From NCBI GenBank assembly GCA_024734555.1, contig JANPWX010020153.1, positions 1-64,000 on the forward strand: 64,000 bases of DNA, given 5' to 3'. Both the position numbers and the translations under genes were made by a program. Under the pieces are notes generated by a model. The model was given only the letters and a program-made list of their open reading frames with translations, was not told where the DNA came from and searched no databases. Below are positions 55,071-64,000 of this stretch, one piece after another (position 1 is the first letter of the stretch; the number at the start of each line of letters is the position of its first letter). Source of the stretch: Trochalopteron elliotii (lineage: Eukaryota > Chordata > Aves > Passeriformes > Leiothrichidae).

Positions 55071-58000
55071 TCACAACTTTTGTTGTAGATTGTCATAGAT
55101 GTCACTGGGTTCCCATGGTTGCCCGTGTGGCCCCTGCAGCTCTGAGTATGTTGCCTGAGGCTCCCTTGGGGATGCTAGGGGTTCCATGCGGGCCCTGTGG
55201 GAATAAGGGGGTGTGTGGAAAGGGATGGGAGGTGATGGGGGTTTGGGTAAAAGATTTACCATGGCTGGAGCCTGCAATCACCTTTTCTGGTGCTTCCTGG
55301 CATCTGCAAGGAAAAACTGAAGTGGTGACTTTGGAGTCCCAGGGGCCTCCATCCAACAACGGGAATCCTGAACCATCACCAGGCCCTCAATTCCCCCCAG
55401 GTGCCTCCAGTGTACCTGACAGCCCCCAGAACCCCTGAACCACCCCAGTGCTCTGGACCACCTGAGCTCCCAGAACCCAGAGCCTGGCAGGGAGGGAGAC
55501 CCTCCAATTCCCCCAGAATCACTGAAAGAATCCCCAACATCCCTGCAAGACCCTCCAACACCACCCCACATCCTTGAGGACCCTGAGCAACAATCCTGAG
55601 CACTCAGCAGTGTGAAAGTCAAGGGTTGTGGGTGCTGCCCATCACCCCCACATTCCAGGTGGCCTCCCACATCCCCAGGGCCCCCATTGTCACCCACCCA
55701 TGTTGTTCCACCGGTGCCAGCCCACAGGTACACCCACAAGCAGGACCAGGAACAGGAGAGACCCTCCAACCCCTGTGGCCACTGCTGGGGACAGAAAGGA
55801 CACGTCAGGCTCACCTGTCACTCTGGGGGTCCTGAAATCCCAATGACCCTGTGTGAGCCCACCTCTGCTCCAGTGTCCCTGCGGTGTCACCTCCAGGGCC
55901 AGCTCAGGGCTGAGTGCCCGGAACACGCGGCACCCGTCCTGTCCCAGCTGATTGGTGGCCACGCACTGGTAGGTGCCCGAATGTCCCACATCGACGTCCC
56001 CAAGCTCCAGGACAGGACCCCGGGCCACATCCTGGCCATTGTGCAGCCAGGTGAAGGTGACAGGGGCTGAGCCCACCTGCACTGAGCAGCGCAGGGTCAC
56101 GGGGTCACCTGTGTGCACCTGGTGTGACAGGGGACTGGGGGTGATGGTGGCATTGGCCACGGGCACTGCAGGGACAGAAACAGGGCTGAGGATGGGGGGA
56201 GGGGCTGGCACCCGGTGTGGGGGCAGGGGAATGGGGGGAGGGAGTGTCAGACTGGGGACATGAGTGAGTCTGTGCATGGTGGCAGCTGCAAGGAGCCTTT
56301 CACCCAGGACTGTGACTCATGGTGGTGTTTTCCAGTCACCCACTGGGGATGCTGTGGGTGAGGGCAGCCAGAGCCAGAGGGCCCCGGTCACCCAGGACTG
56401 TGACCTGCAGTGGGGGGGCTGTGACCTGCTGTGGGATGGGGGATGTTGTGCTTGGGGTCAACCCCACCCTGAGGGTCCCGTTCACCTGACTTGCAGTGAG
56501 GGGCTCTTGGCCAACTGTCCCTGTTGCTGGCCCAGCACTGGTAGTGGCTGCTGTCCTTGTCCCCAACGTGGTGCAGCTCCAGGCAGGGTTAGTGCCCAGT
56601 AGTGCCCCTGAGCCCTCCCAGTGCCAGAGGAAGGACAGGGGACCTGTCCCTTTGGCCACCACGCAGCTCAGCACCAGGCAGCCCCTCCAGTGCCATCTAT
56701 CCCCCAGGGAGCTGGGCCTGCAGGGACACCCCTGAGAGCAGAACCCCTGCAGAGAGATATGGGTGGGATGGGAGACCTGTGAGGGGTGGGAGATATGGGG
56801 AGTGGCAGGAGGGGAATATGAGGGGATTGGAGGGGACCCCATTGAGGGAGAAGTGGACCCAGGGAGGGATGTGGGGTGGCTCAGAGAGGGGTGTGGGGAG
56901 CCCTGGGAGGGACTGGGAGGGGAAGCAGGGAGGGATGGAAGCCAGCCAGGTAGGGAAGGGAGAGCAGAGGATGGAGCTGGGAATTCGGAAGGGATATAGG
57001 ATGTCAGGTGGGGATGGGAGGACCTGAAGAGGGACCCAGACAAAGATGGAGGGACCCAAGAGGGACATGGGAAGGTGTGGATGACCTAGGCAGGGATGAA
57101 AGGAAGGATGAGGGATGCAGGCACTGGTGGGAGAAAGTTGGGAAGATGTTGGGGTTTCCCATCCCCACTCCCACATTCACCATGTGCTGTCACTGTCACT
57201 GTCACTGGTGCTGACATCTCCCAGCGCGGTGATGGCCCAGAGCTCACCCAGCCCCTGCAGCTGTAGCTGCCACTGTGGTGCAGCTGCAGGGGGGACAGGG
57301 ACAGCTCGGTCCCATTGAGGGAGCCCCCCAGATCCTTCTCCTCGTGGTAAAATCGTACTCCAGTGACTGTGCCATCCTGCCAGCCCCGGCAGCGCAGTGT
57401 CACCGTGTCCCTCTCCAGCAGCACCCATGCTGGCAGCTGCAGGACAAGACGCTCTGTGGGACAGGAAGGACCTGTCATATCTGGGGTGTCTGAGGGATCC
57501 CAAAGGCCTTGGGAGGCATCAGGGGTCCCTGATTGCAACAAGGGGTCTCATTGCACTGGGATGCTCTGGGATGTCCCTGTGTGCAGGGGACAGGCTCTTG
57601 TCACACAAGGGGTGTGACCCAAGAAGTGGAGCCCACCCAGAGCCCTCGGGGACCCCGGGGGTGCCAGGGCACACATCACCTCTCACCATTTAAGACGTGG
57701 ATGAGGGGGCTGAGCCCGGTGCCAGGTCTGTCACACATGTAGGTGCCACTGGTGGTGACAGTGAAGCTGTTGGGTCCCTTCTGCCACCAGAGCTTTCTGT
57801 CCTTGTACCAGGTGGTGCCACCAGTGGTCCCCAAGCCCTGGCAGGTCAGTGTCACCAGGTCCCACAGCACTGTTGGCCTCCAGGGGGGCTCCACCAGGAG
57901 CTGGGTGGTCTGGGCACCTGCAGGTGACAGGGGACACCAGCCTGCCAGGGCCACCACGGGGCTGGGGACAGCAGGGCAGGGACATGGCATCCCCCAAGGA

Positions 58001-58705
58001 CTCACCAGCGAGGCGGAGGGTCTGGGCTGGAAGGGAGAAGGGACAGAGCTGTGTAGGGGTGGCCCTGCAGGGACAGCAGCACCTGGTGGCGAGGTGTGGT
58101 GTCTGTCCCCAGACTGTCCCCAATGGAACACTGGTGTAGCACAGAGGTCTTGAGGACAGGGACACCTCAATCACCCTGGGCTGAGGCAGGACATAGGGGC
58201 ACTCTGGACACCCCATGTTTGCACAGGTGACTTCCACCCAGCCCTACTGCAGCTGTCCCCATAGCCACATCCCCATGGCCTGTGCCCACAATCCTATTCT
58301 GACGGCACCTGTCGCCATAGCCCAACTGCATGGTACAAGGCCCTTGTCCCTGTCCCTGCATCCCTGTTCCCCTGTCCCTGTCCCCACTGCTGCCCCAGAC
58401 CCAAGGTTTCTTTTACCACATCCTTATCCCCACATCTCCATCCCCCCCTGTTCCTTTCTCCACATCCCAGTGACCTGTTCCTGTCCCCACAGCCACCCCA
58501 TGACTCTGGCCACACTGGGGTCCATGCCCATGCACTGGCTCTGCTGGCATTGGGGACCTCAGGGAACCCCACAGCCCCCCTGTGCCCCCTCCCCACTGGT
58601 CTCTGCCTCACCAGGGCCCATCACCGGGGTGTCAGGCCCATGCCTGGGGCACTCACCCCACAGGAGCAGTGGCACCTTCCCAGCCATGCCTGTGTCCCCA
58701 GCCAT
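55071..58705 (-). CDS. FCRL-type Ig receptor gene B: three Ig domains, TM and tyrosine tail, open if middle exons are skipped
   Basis: Exons read: signal 58657-58705, 21-nt mini-exon 58006-58026, D1 57687-57917 (TLTCQG..WYKD..YMC), D2 57181-57453 (TLRCRG..FYHEE..YSC), D5-like 55863-56165 (LRCSVQ..WLHNG..YQC), TM 55698-55784 (LLFLVLLVGVPVGW), tail 55282-55303 and 55071-55194. Lengths sum to 1110 nt, 369 residues plus TGA; phases agree and all sites are GT-AG. The tail has ATYSEL (ITIM-like) and DIYDNL. No D3 exon is found, and the D4 remnant 56486-56746 has a TAG and two one-base indels, so it must be skipped. Likely a surface receptor of immune cells. No RNA evidence is available here. Confidence 0.8.
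56486..56746 (-). pseudogene. Decayed D4 Ig exon of FCRL gene B
   Basis: Matches D4 of gene A (46262-46531): both splice sites are kept (CTGCAG acceptor, GTGAAC donor). A TAG stands where gene A has CAG, and two single-base indels follow. The cysteine-containing block LSCVVAKGTG and FLWHWEG can still be read in another frame. Confidence 0.75.
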
Positions 58706-59699
58706 GTGGACTGGCTGTCACTCGCTGCTGTGGCCACCGGTCCCCTGGGTGGCTCTTTGGCAGAAGGGGAAGGAAGCGAGGTCAGGTCTCACCCTCATGT
58801 GTAGGTGGCACCTCATGGGGGGCAGGGTCGCCACAAACTGGGGACAGGCTTTGGGCAGTGGGGACAGGCTGGGGACAAGGCTGGGTATCACAAGATGGGA
58901 CAGAAGGTTGTCAGGAGTGGGGGGGCTCAGGGGGTTTTGGGAGCCAGGGATGGGTGTCCAGGGGAATGGGGGATCCCAGGGATGGGGTCTCTGGGGAATG
59001 GGGGCTCTGAGGAGGGGGACTCACTGGATATGGGGTTGCAATGGCAATGAGCATCCCAGGGCTCAGGGGACTGACTCATGAATGAGAGTCCCAGAGGAAC
59101 GTTGGCTCCTGGGATTTGGGTGATGGGATGGGTGAGCCAGGGATGATGGTGCCAGCGGAATGGGGGCTCCTGGGAGAGTGAAGGCCCAGGGGGAAGGGGG
59201 GTTGTAGGGGATGGAATGAATGGGAGAGGGTTCTTTGGAAATGGGTTCCTGGACCATGGAGATCAACGAGAATGACAGTCCCAGCATGGGGTCGTCTGGA
59301 GGGGCTACATAAGGAATGGGGGTGCCAGGAATGGGCAGTGGCTGGGTGGGCCCATGGGTCACAGCTCCTTCCCTGGGTGCCTCAGATTTTTGGGTGGCCT
59401 GGAGCCCAGCGCTGTCCCCTGTGGTGCTGGTGGACTGGTGATCCCCAGGTGGATTCCAAGGGGCTCTGGGTCTGTGTTCCCCCACCCCCAAGGAGCTTTT
59501 TCCTCTCTTCATTTCCTTTTCCTTCCTTTTATCCCTCAATTTCTCAAGCTCCCATTTTGTACCTTGATGATCCTGGGGAGCACCAGAGCAGGGAACAGGC
59601 TGGGGGAACCCCAGGGTGGGGGAAGCAGGGGTGAGGGGTCTGCAGGGGACGCTAGGAGGCTGTGGGGGATGGGGGTGTCCATCTGTGCCCCCAAAACAC

Positions 59700-59709
59700 T
59701 TTCACTTTC
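59700..59709 (-). promoter_or_regulatory. IRF/ISRE-like element upstream of gene B
   Basis: Minus strand GAAAGTGAAA followed by GTG, within a block shared with gene A upstream DNA. It lies 995 bases upstream of the gene B ATG. Confidence 0.5.
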
Positions 59710-59849
59710 TCTCTCCTGCATCAGAAGGAAGAGACCGTTTGTGCTGAGTGTCACATGGGGGGGGAGGTGGGTTCTGTCTGGGGGGGCACATCCAGGGTGG
59801 TCCTGTCCTGGGGCATGGCAGCTCAGGGAGGGACCCAGACTTCTCCATT

Positions 59850-60400
59850 CTTGCTGGTCCCATGCAGGATCTGATCAGGCAAGAGCAGCTTGGGAATGGA
59901 GCCCCAGGCAGGAAGGAGCTCCCCAACTCCTCCTCCTTGAAGCCAGTGGCCATCCAAGTGTGGGGGCCCAGCCATGGCCCAGCCCCAGTGCACAGGGATG
60001 GGCATTGGCCAGCCCTGCTCTGGACAGCCCCAGCTGGCAGCCAGGACCTGAGGGTCCCCCCTGCTCCCTTGGCTTTGATTCTGGCAGCTTTAGAGCTGCT
60101 GCAAAGGTGAGAATTCTGCGGCAGGAAAAGGCCTGGCTGTGGTTTTCTCAGCCCTGTGCAAGAAGCACAAAAGCCAATGGGAGCCCAAGCAGTGGCTCTG
60201 CAAGGGCCTTTGATGGTTTTCAGAGCAGGGCTGGCTGGAAACCTCCCCTGCAGGGGCAGCTGTGAGGGAAGCAGTCTGGAAATGCAGCAATTGATGATTT
60301 TGTCCCTCTCAGCAAGGGGCTGAGAGAGCCCTTAAAATCCTGCAAATCCCACACCCATCCTCTCAACAACCTGACTGGGACCCTCCTCCTCCTTCCTGCC
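59850..60400 (-). repeat. Inverted repeat arm 2 (partner 50735-51295)
   Basis: Reverse complement of arm 1 over about 550 bases, with small indels. It lies upstream of gene B, beyond the segment shared directly with gene A. Confidence 0.85.
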
Positions 60401-61222
60401 TTGCCATGGATGGACAGTGGCCGGATACCCGCACCCACTGAAGCCGCTCTCTCACTGCCCACCACCCCTGGACCCAGAGAGAATTTTCCACAAAGGGTTC
60501 CTGGGTTGAGACAAGGACCAGGTCAGATCACTCATCAAATCCTCCCAGGGGCAAAACTGTGTCAGAATTAGAGATACTAATTGAATTTATTGCTGACAAA
60601 ATCAGAGCAGGATAAGGAGAAGTCAAATAAACCCTTCACTACACCTTCCCCCTGTTATTTATATCTACATAGTCATTGGCTTTTGCTATTATATTGGCTT
60701 TTGCAAATTAGTTTGATATAATACAGCGTGTAATCACTTTTTAACTGTTTTTGATATAGTAGAATTCGTCAGCCTTTTTATCCTAATCCCTGTGTAGATT
60801 CTATATTTTAGTGTGATAAATATATTATAGTTTAGGCTCTCGCAAAATACCAAAATACAGACTATGTACCATGTATTATAACACTAACTGTTGGGGAAGT
60901 AGCTAGTGCCTTTATTTGTGTAATTAACTGACAATGGTGAGAATAACTCAGATAATTTTGTGAAATAGCTAATGTTGATTTAATGTACTGGTGGAGTATC
61001 TTATCTGTATGATAAGACACCATTGAAAAGAACCAAGTAAATAAAGATCGAAAGAAAGAATGCAAAGAGGAATTTACCACTGTCCCTTAGGTTACCAAGA
61101 TCTGTCAAACCATAGAACAAGGGCCTTGTGAGAAAATAAAATATATCAATTTCATCTGCAGCATGGCATTGTAGTGGTTTCAGGTTTGCCAATTTCTGTG
61201 ACCCAATCATGGCAGCAATTAG
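60401..61222. other. AT-rich stretch, no gene seen
   Basis: Composition drops abruptly to AT-rich after 60480. No domain-bearing frame, RNA or repeat boundary was recognised. Confidence 0.4.
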
Positions 61223-61800
61223 TGTAGTGATTTGAGTGCCAACTGGAGTGCTTTACTTTTTTTCTGCTCTGAGATAAGAGTAAGAGAAAAGCACAGCAGG
61301 ATCAAAATTTAAAGGGGTATAAAGACAGGTTTATTAACAAAACTACAAGAGAGAAAAAAATAATAAGAATCAGAATAAAACCTTCAAAACACTTCCTGTC
61401 TTCCCTACAAAATCCTTTCTTTCTTTTTGACAACATGCAGAGAAAAAACTTAGACTTGAGGTCAGTTGCTACCTCTAAAATAGTCTTTCATCAGTTCTCT
61501 CAGAAAGAGAAGTCTATTTTGGTCTGCCATGGAAACTTCCCCACAAGAAACAACAGTTCTGTTGTGGCTTTTTCATTCTCACAAAAGCAGCTGCCCAGGA
61601 ACCTGCATTTGTCAAGTCCTCCCACATCACACAGCCTTCCCACAGCTGCATAATGGGCCATGTAAACTCATGGGGTACCATTTTAAAGATGAACGGTTCA
61701 AAAGCAAAGGTTTTCTTCATCTCTAGGAACAGAAATCTTTTCTCTTTCTGGGGGCTGATCGTCATCTCATCTCTTTCTCTGTTCAGGATTCTCATAAGAT
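61223..61800 (-). mobile_element. Probable solo LTR, minus orientation
   Basis: Plus-strand start TGTAGTGATTTG corresponds to a minus-strand end in CACTACA. The minus strand has AATAAACCTGTCTTTATACC near 61310-61335, a polyadenylation signal close to the 3' end. The far end is uncertain and no target duplication was found. It resembles the LTRs at 2486 and 17871 only in the polyadenylation region. Confidence 0.4.
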
Positions 61801-62124
61801 CACAACTACTTCAATATTTACTTAGTTGACCACAAATGCCTTTCCTCAGATCTGCAATTTGAATACTCTTATCCCCCCATCCATGACTTCCATGACTTTG
61901 AGGGATATTCTAGTGTATTACAGTCCATTACCATGGATTACAGAAGAATTTCAGCCAAAAACCAAGGCATCTTCTCGTTCCCTTGCCGTCTAAGATTCAA
62001 CTCTTCCTTCACTGACTTTGATATCTTCATATTGTCTCTCCACATGTTTTCACTCTGCCCTCTTGTAAGAAATAAAATACAAGTTCCTGAATTCAGCTGA
62101 GTGTTGTTACTGTAAAGTGCTTTC

Positions 62125-62260
62125 TCAGTTAAACACTATTTACCTCATACCTATTGTAAGGCTTTGTCTGTTAAATACTGTTTACCTCATACCTATTGTT
62201 ATTGTAATTGCAATTGCCTTTCCTAAATGTTTTCTGTGTTAAATGCTACTTACCTCAGAC
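62125..62260 (+). repeat. Three diverged repeats around a TTTACCTCA core
   Basis: GTTAAACACTATTTACCTCA, GTTAAATACTGTTTACCTCA and GTTAAATGCTACTTACCTCA occur in tandem, about 45 and 65 bases apart. No gene is associated. Confidence 0.75.
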
Positions 62261-62979
62261 CCCTTTCCTTGTAACTGTATCCTTCCCATCCAATCGCCCC
62301 TGCTGCTCCCTGCGTGGCAACCGATGACACCACCCAGCATGGAGATAAGGAGAGCTCCCATGGGCCTTAGCACCCAGCGGAAGTGGGACTGACACCTAAA
62401 AACCCCTAAAGCCAGCGAGCCATGGCCCGAACAGAACTCCAAACTACCTCAGTGAGCAGGGAAAGCATGGGGCTACCTGCTGGGGCTCCGTGTCTTGTCA
62501 CCATGACTTAAGTAGTAGCCTACCTGACTACCCTAGACTTGTCAATGAGCCAGAGTCTTCCCAGGGACTCTTGTGAGGACGGAAGCCCCACCTCTGCCGT
62601 GTGGCAAAGTTGAACACCTCCTCCCCTGCGTCATCCATGGGGAGCAGTGGAGGTGTGCACGATCCCTCGGGCCCCCACCTAGAGCTGACCTTAATAACAG
62701 CATTAAAAAGGAGGAGCTCATTCATTTCAAGAGCCAATTCTGGGAATTCATCTCCTGTCATACCCTCTGCCTCAGAGCCCCTCATAACACAGTTCTGCAG
62801 CTAAAACTCCTGCCATGCCCCCGCACCCTAAAGAGCCTGGTAAGACCTGCTCAAGCTCCCTCAAGGGCTTCTGAGCCATATACATTCCCCCCGAGGACCT
62901 CAAGTCATGGCTCAAACACAAAAGTGGCCCCCAAGTGCCTTCCCGGACCCCCAAAAGCTCCGTTCGAGCTACTTTCGGG

Positions 62980-63156
62980 ACTACAGCTCCCAGCATGCTC
63001 CGCGGCACAAGTAAAACACTATTCCAGCCCAGACTTCATCTCCCATCATGCCCCGCGCCCCACCGAGAGCCATTGGAGCTGCGCCTCAAACTCCTGTGAT
63101 GCTCTGCAGCCCCGTTAAACCGTGTTCTACCCGCGCCTACAACTCCCATCATCCCC
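62980..63156 (+). repeat. Four-unit 52-bp array with ZNF143/Staf-like motifs
   Basis: Motifs start at 62980, 63032, 63084 and 63136, exactly 52 bp apart. The first, ACTACAGCTCCCAGCATGC followed by TCCGCGG, matches the known ZNF143 consensus (ACTACAANTCCCAGNATGC) almost completely. The others are diverged: TTCATCTCCCATCATGC, CAAACTCCTGTGATGC and TACAACTCCCATCATCC. A weaker relative lies at 62800-62820. Confidence 0.75.
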
Positions 63157-63463
63157 CGCACCCCAGAGAGCCCTGTCAGAGCCCCCCAAGTGCCCGCCCA
63201 GACGCCGAAGGGCCCCCAGATTCCCCTTCCCTGACCTCCAAGTGCCCCTCTGGACACCCAAGTGCTCCCGGGAACCCCAAATTATCCAACAGAATCTCTA
63301 AGTGCCCCTCCAAGTGCCCACCCATCTGCCCCAAGTGTCCTCCTGTCACCTTGATCTTTAGCCTTCTGATGATCTTGTTTACATACCTTCTAGTGGAGTC
63401 TCTCACGAACGTAACATAAACAAAAGTAGATTGTTTTCATACCTCTCTGTCCTTGACCAAATT

Positions 63464-63567
63464 CCAAATCCTATAAAAACCCCAAATCATAATAAACTGC
63501 CTTCCTTCTTTGCCTCACTGCAACCTGCCTGGGTGGATGTCGTTCTTTTGTGTTGTAAATTGCGACA
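63464..63567 (+). promoter_or_regulatory. TATA and AATAAA pair, LTR-like
   Basis: CCTATAAAAACC near 63471 is followed by ATAATAAACTG near 63491 and a T-rich segment ending TTGCGACA at 63567. This TATA/polyadenylation spacing is typical of an LTR R region. The whole 62.1-63.57 kb segment could be one long LTR; its 5' end and target duplication were not found. Confidence 0.35.
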
Positions 63568-64000
63568 TCCTCCAGACCCTCAAGTTCTCTCCAAATTCCC
63601 TACCCAGAACAAAAATGCTCCAAACATGCCCCAGAAATGTCTCCATGAACCCCAAAGTGGTCCCTTTTACCCTGCCTGAGAAAAGAATTAAAGAGATGAC
63701 ATAAGGACTTAAAAAAGGTCTAATCAGCATAAAGAGGGAGAAATCAATAGCCAATAGTGGTCAATGAATAAATGAAGGGAATTGTGTTACTTAGAAGTGT
63801 TATAAATGGGCAGGAGACAATGTTTCCTCCTTTAATTGCCTTTATTAATTCAGCTCTTTTAAGAAAAGGGGGGGTTCGAGGGATGGCGTTCCGCCGCCAA
63901 TGCTCCCGCTGAGCTACACTGCCGAGGAGGAGATGACCTTCATTCTGCTGCCTGGGCTGCAGAGTGGGAGTTCCTCACCTCACGGGAGTTTCCCAGAACT
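63568..64000. other. Right edge, no gene recognised
   Basis: Short frames on both strands without domain motifs. A tRNA-like fragment near 63870-63935 was examined and rejected. Confidence 0.4.

Noticed and set aside
63868..63935. tRNA-like fragment: GGTTCGAGGG on the plus strand and TAGCTCAGCGGGAG on the minus strand
   Set aside because: The A-box-like and B-box-like sequences lie on opposite strands, so no cloverleaf in one transcript can use both.

Overview
The window looks like nuclear DNA from a bird, most likely a passerine. This is inferred from an OR14-type olfactory receptor relic, avian-type CR1 LINE tails, class II and ERV-L endogenous retroviruses, an avian-style C2H2 zinc-finger relic, and two intron-containing Fc-receptor-like (FCRL-type) immunoglobulin receptor genes on the minus strand. 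It contains no bacterial-style operons, CRISPR arrays or rRNA genes.

Layout. Positions 1-7033 hold a class II (betaretrovirus-like) provirus on the minus strand: 5' LTR, primer-binding site, intact-looking gag, a dUTPase-protease frame, pol, and the start of an open env frame that runs off the left edge. Its pol is split by a 676-bp LTR with a 5-bp target duplication, and its integrase core is deleted. It abuts the 5' end of a second class II provirus (7034-8358). Positions 9134-10110 are an olfactory receptor pseudogene, and 12307-13265 a zinc-finger pseudogene whose start codon lies next to an ERV-L-type LTR (about 13280-13835). From about 15.8 to 35.3 kb the DNA is AT-rich and mostly without recognisable genes; it holds a solo LTR (17871-18489), a CR1 tail (about 32625-33070) and one short cysteine-rich ORF.

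A nearly full-length ERV-L provirus without env (35328-41583, plus strand) sits where composition changes from AT-rich to GC-rich. To its right is a duplicated immune-receptor block. Copy A (about 43.1-49.8 kb) and copy B (about 52.3-59.8 kb) each carry an FCRL-type gene with a split signal peptide (49-nt exon plus 21-nt mini-exon), phase-1 Ig exons, a transmembrane exon and a tyrosine-motif tail. Copy A keeps five Ig exons but has a frameshift and two stop codons, one just before the transmembrane exon. Copy B has lost or ruined its middle Ig exons, yet the other eight exons splice in frame into a 369-residue, three-Ig-domain receptor. LTR insertions and an inverted repeat further rearrange the block.

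Two tandem motif arrays lie near the edges of this block: five 32-bp units resembling CTCF sites (43305-43451) and four 52-bp units carrying ZNF143/Staf-like motifs (62980-63156). With the paired IRF-like elements upstream of both receptor genes, they are the most unusual non-coding features. All exon models, motif matches and family names come from reading the sequence; no database search was run.
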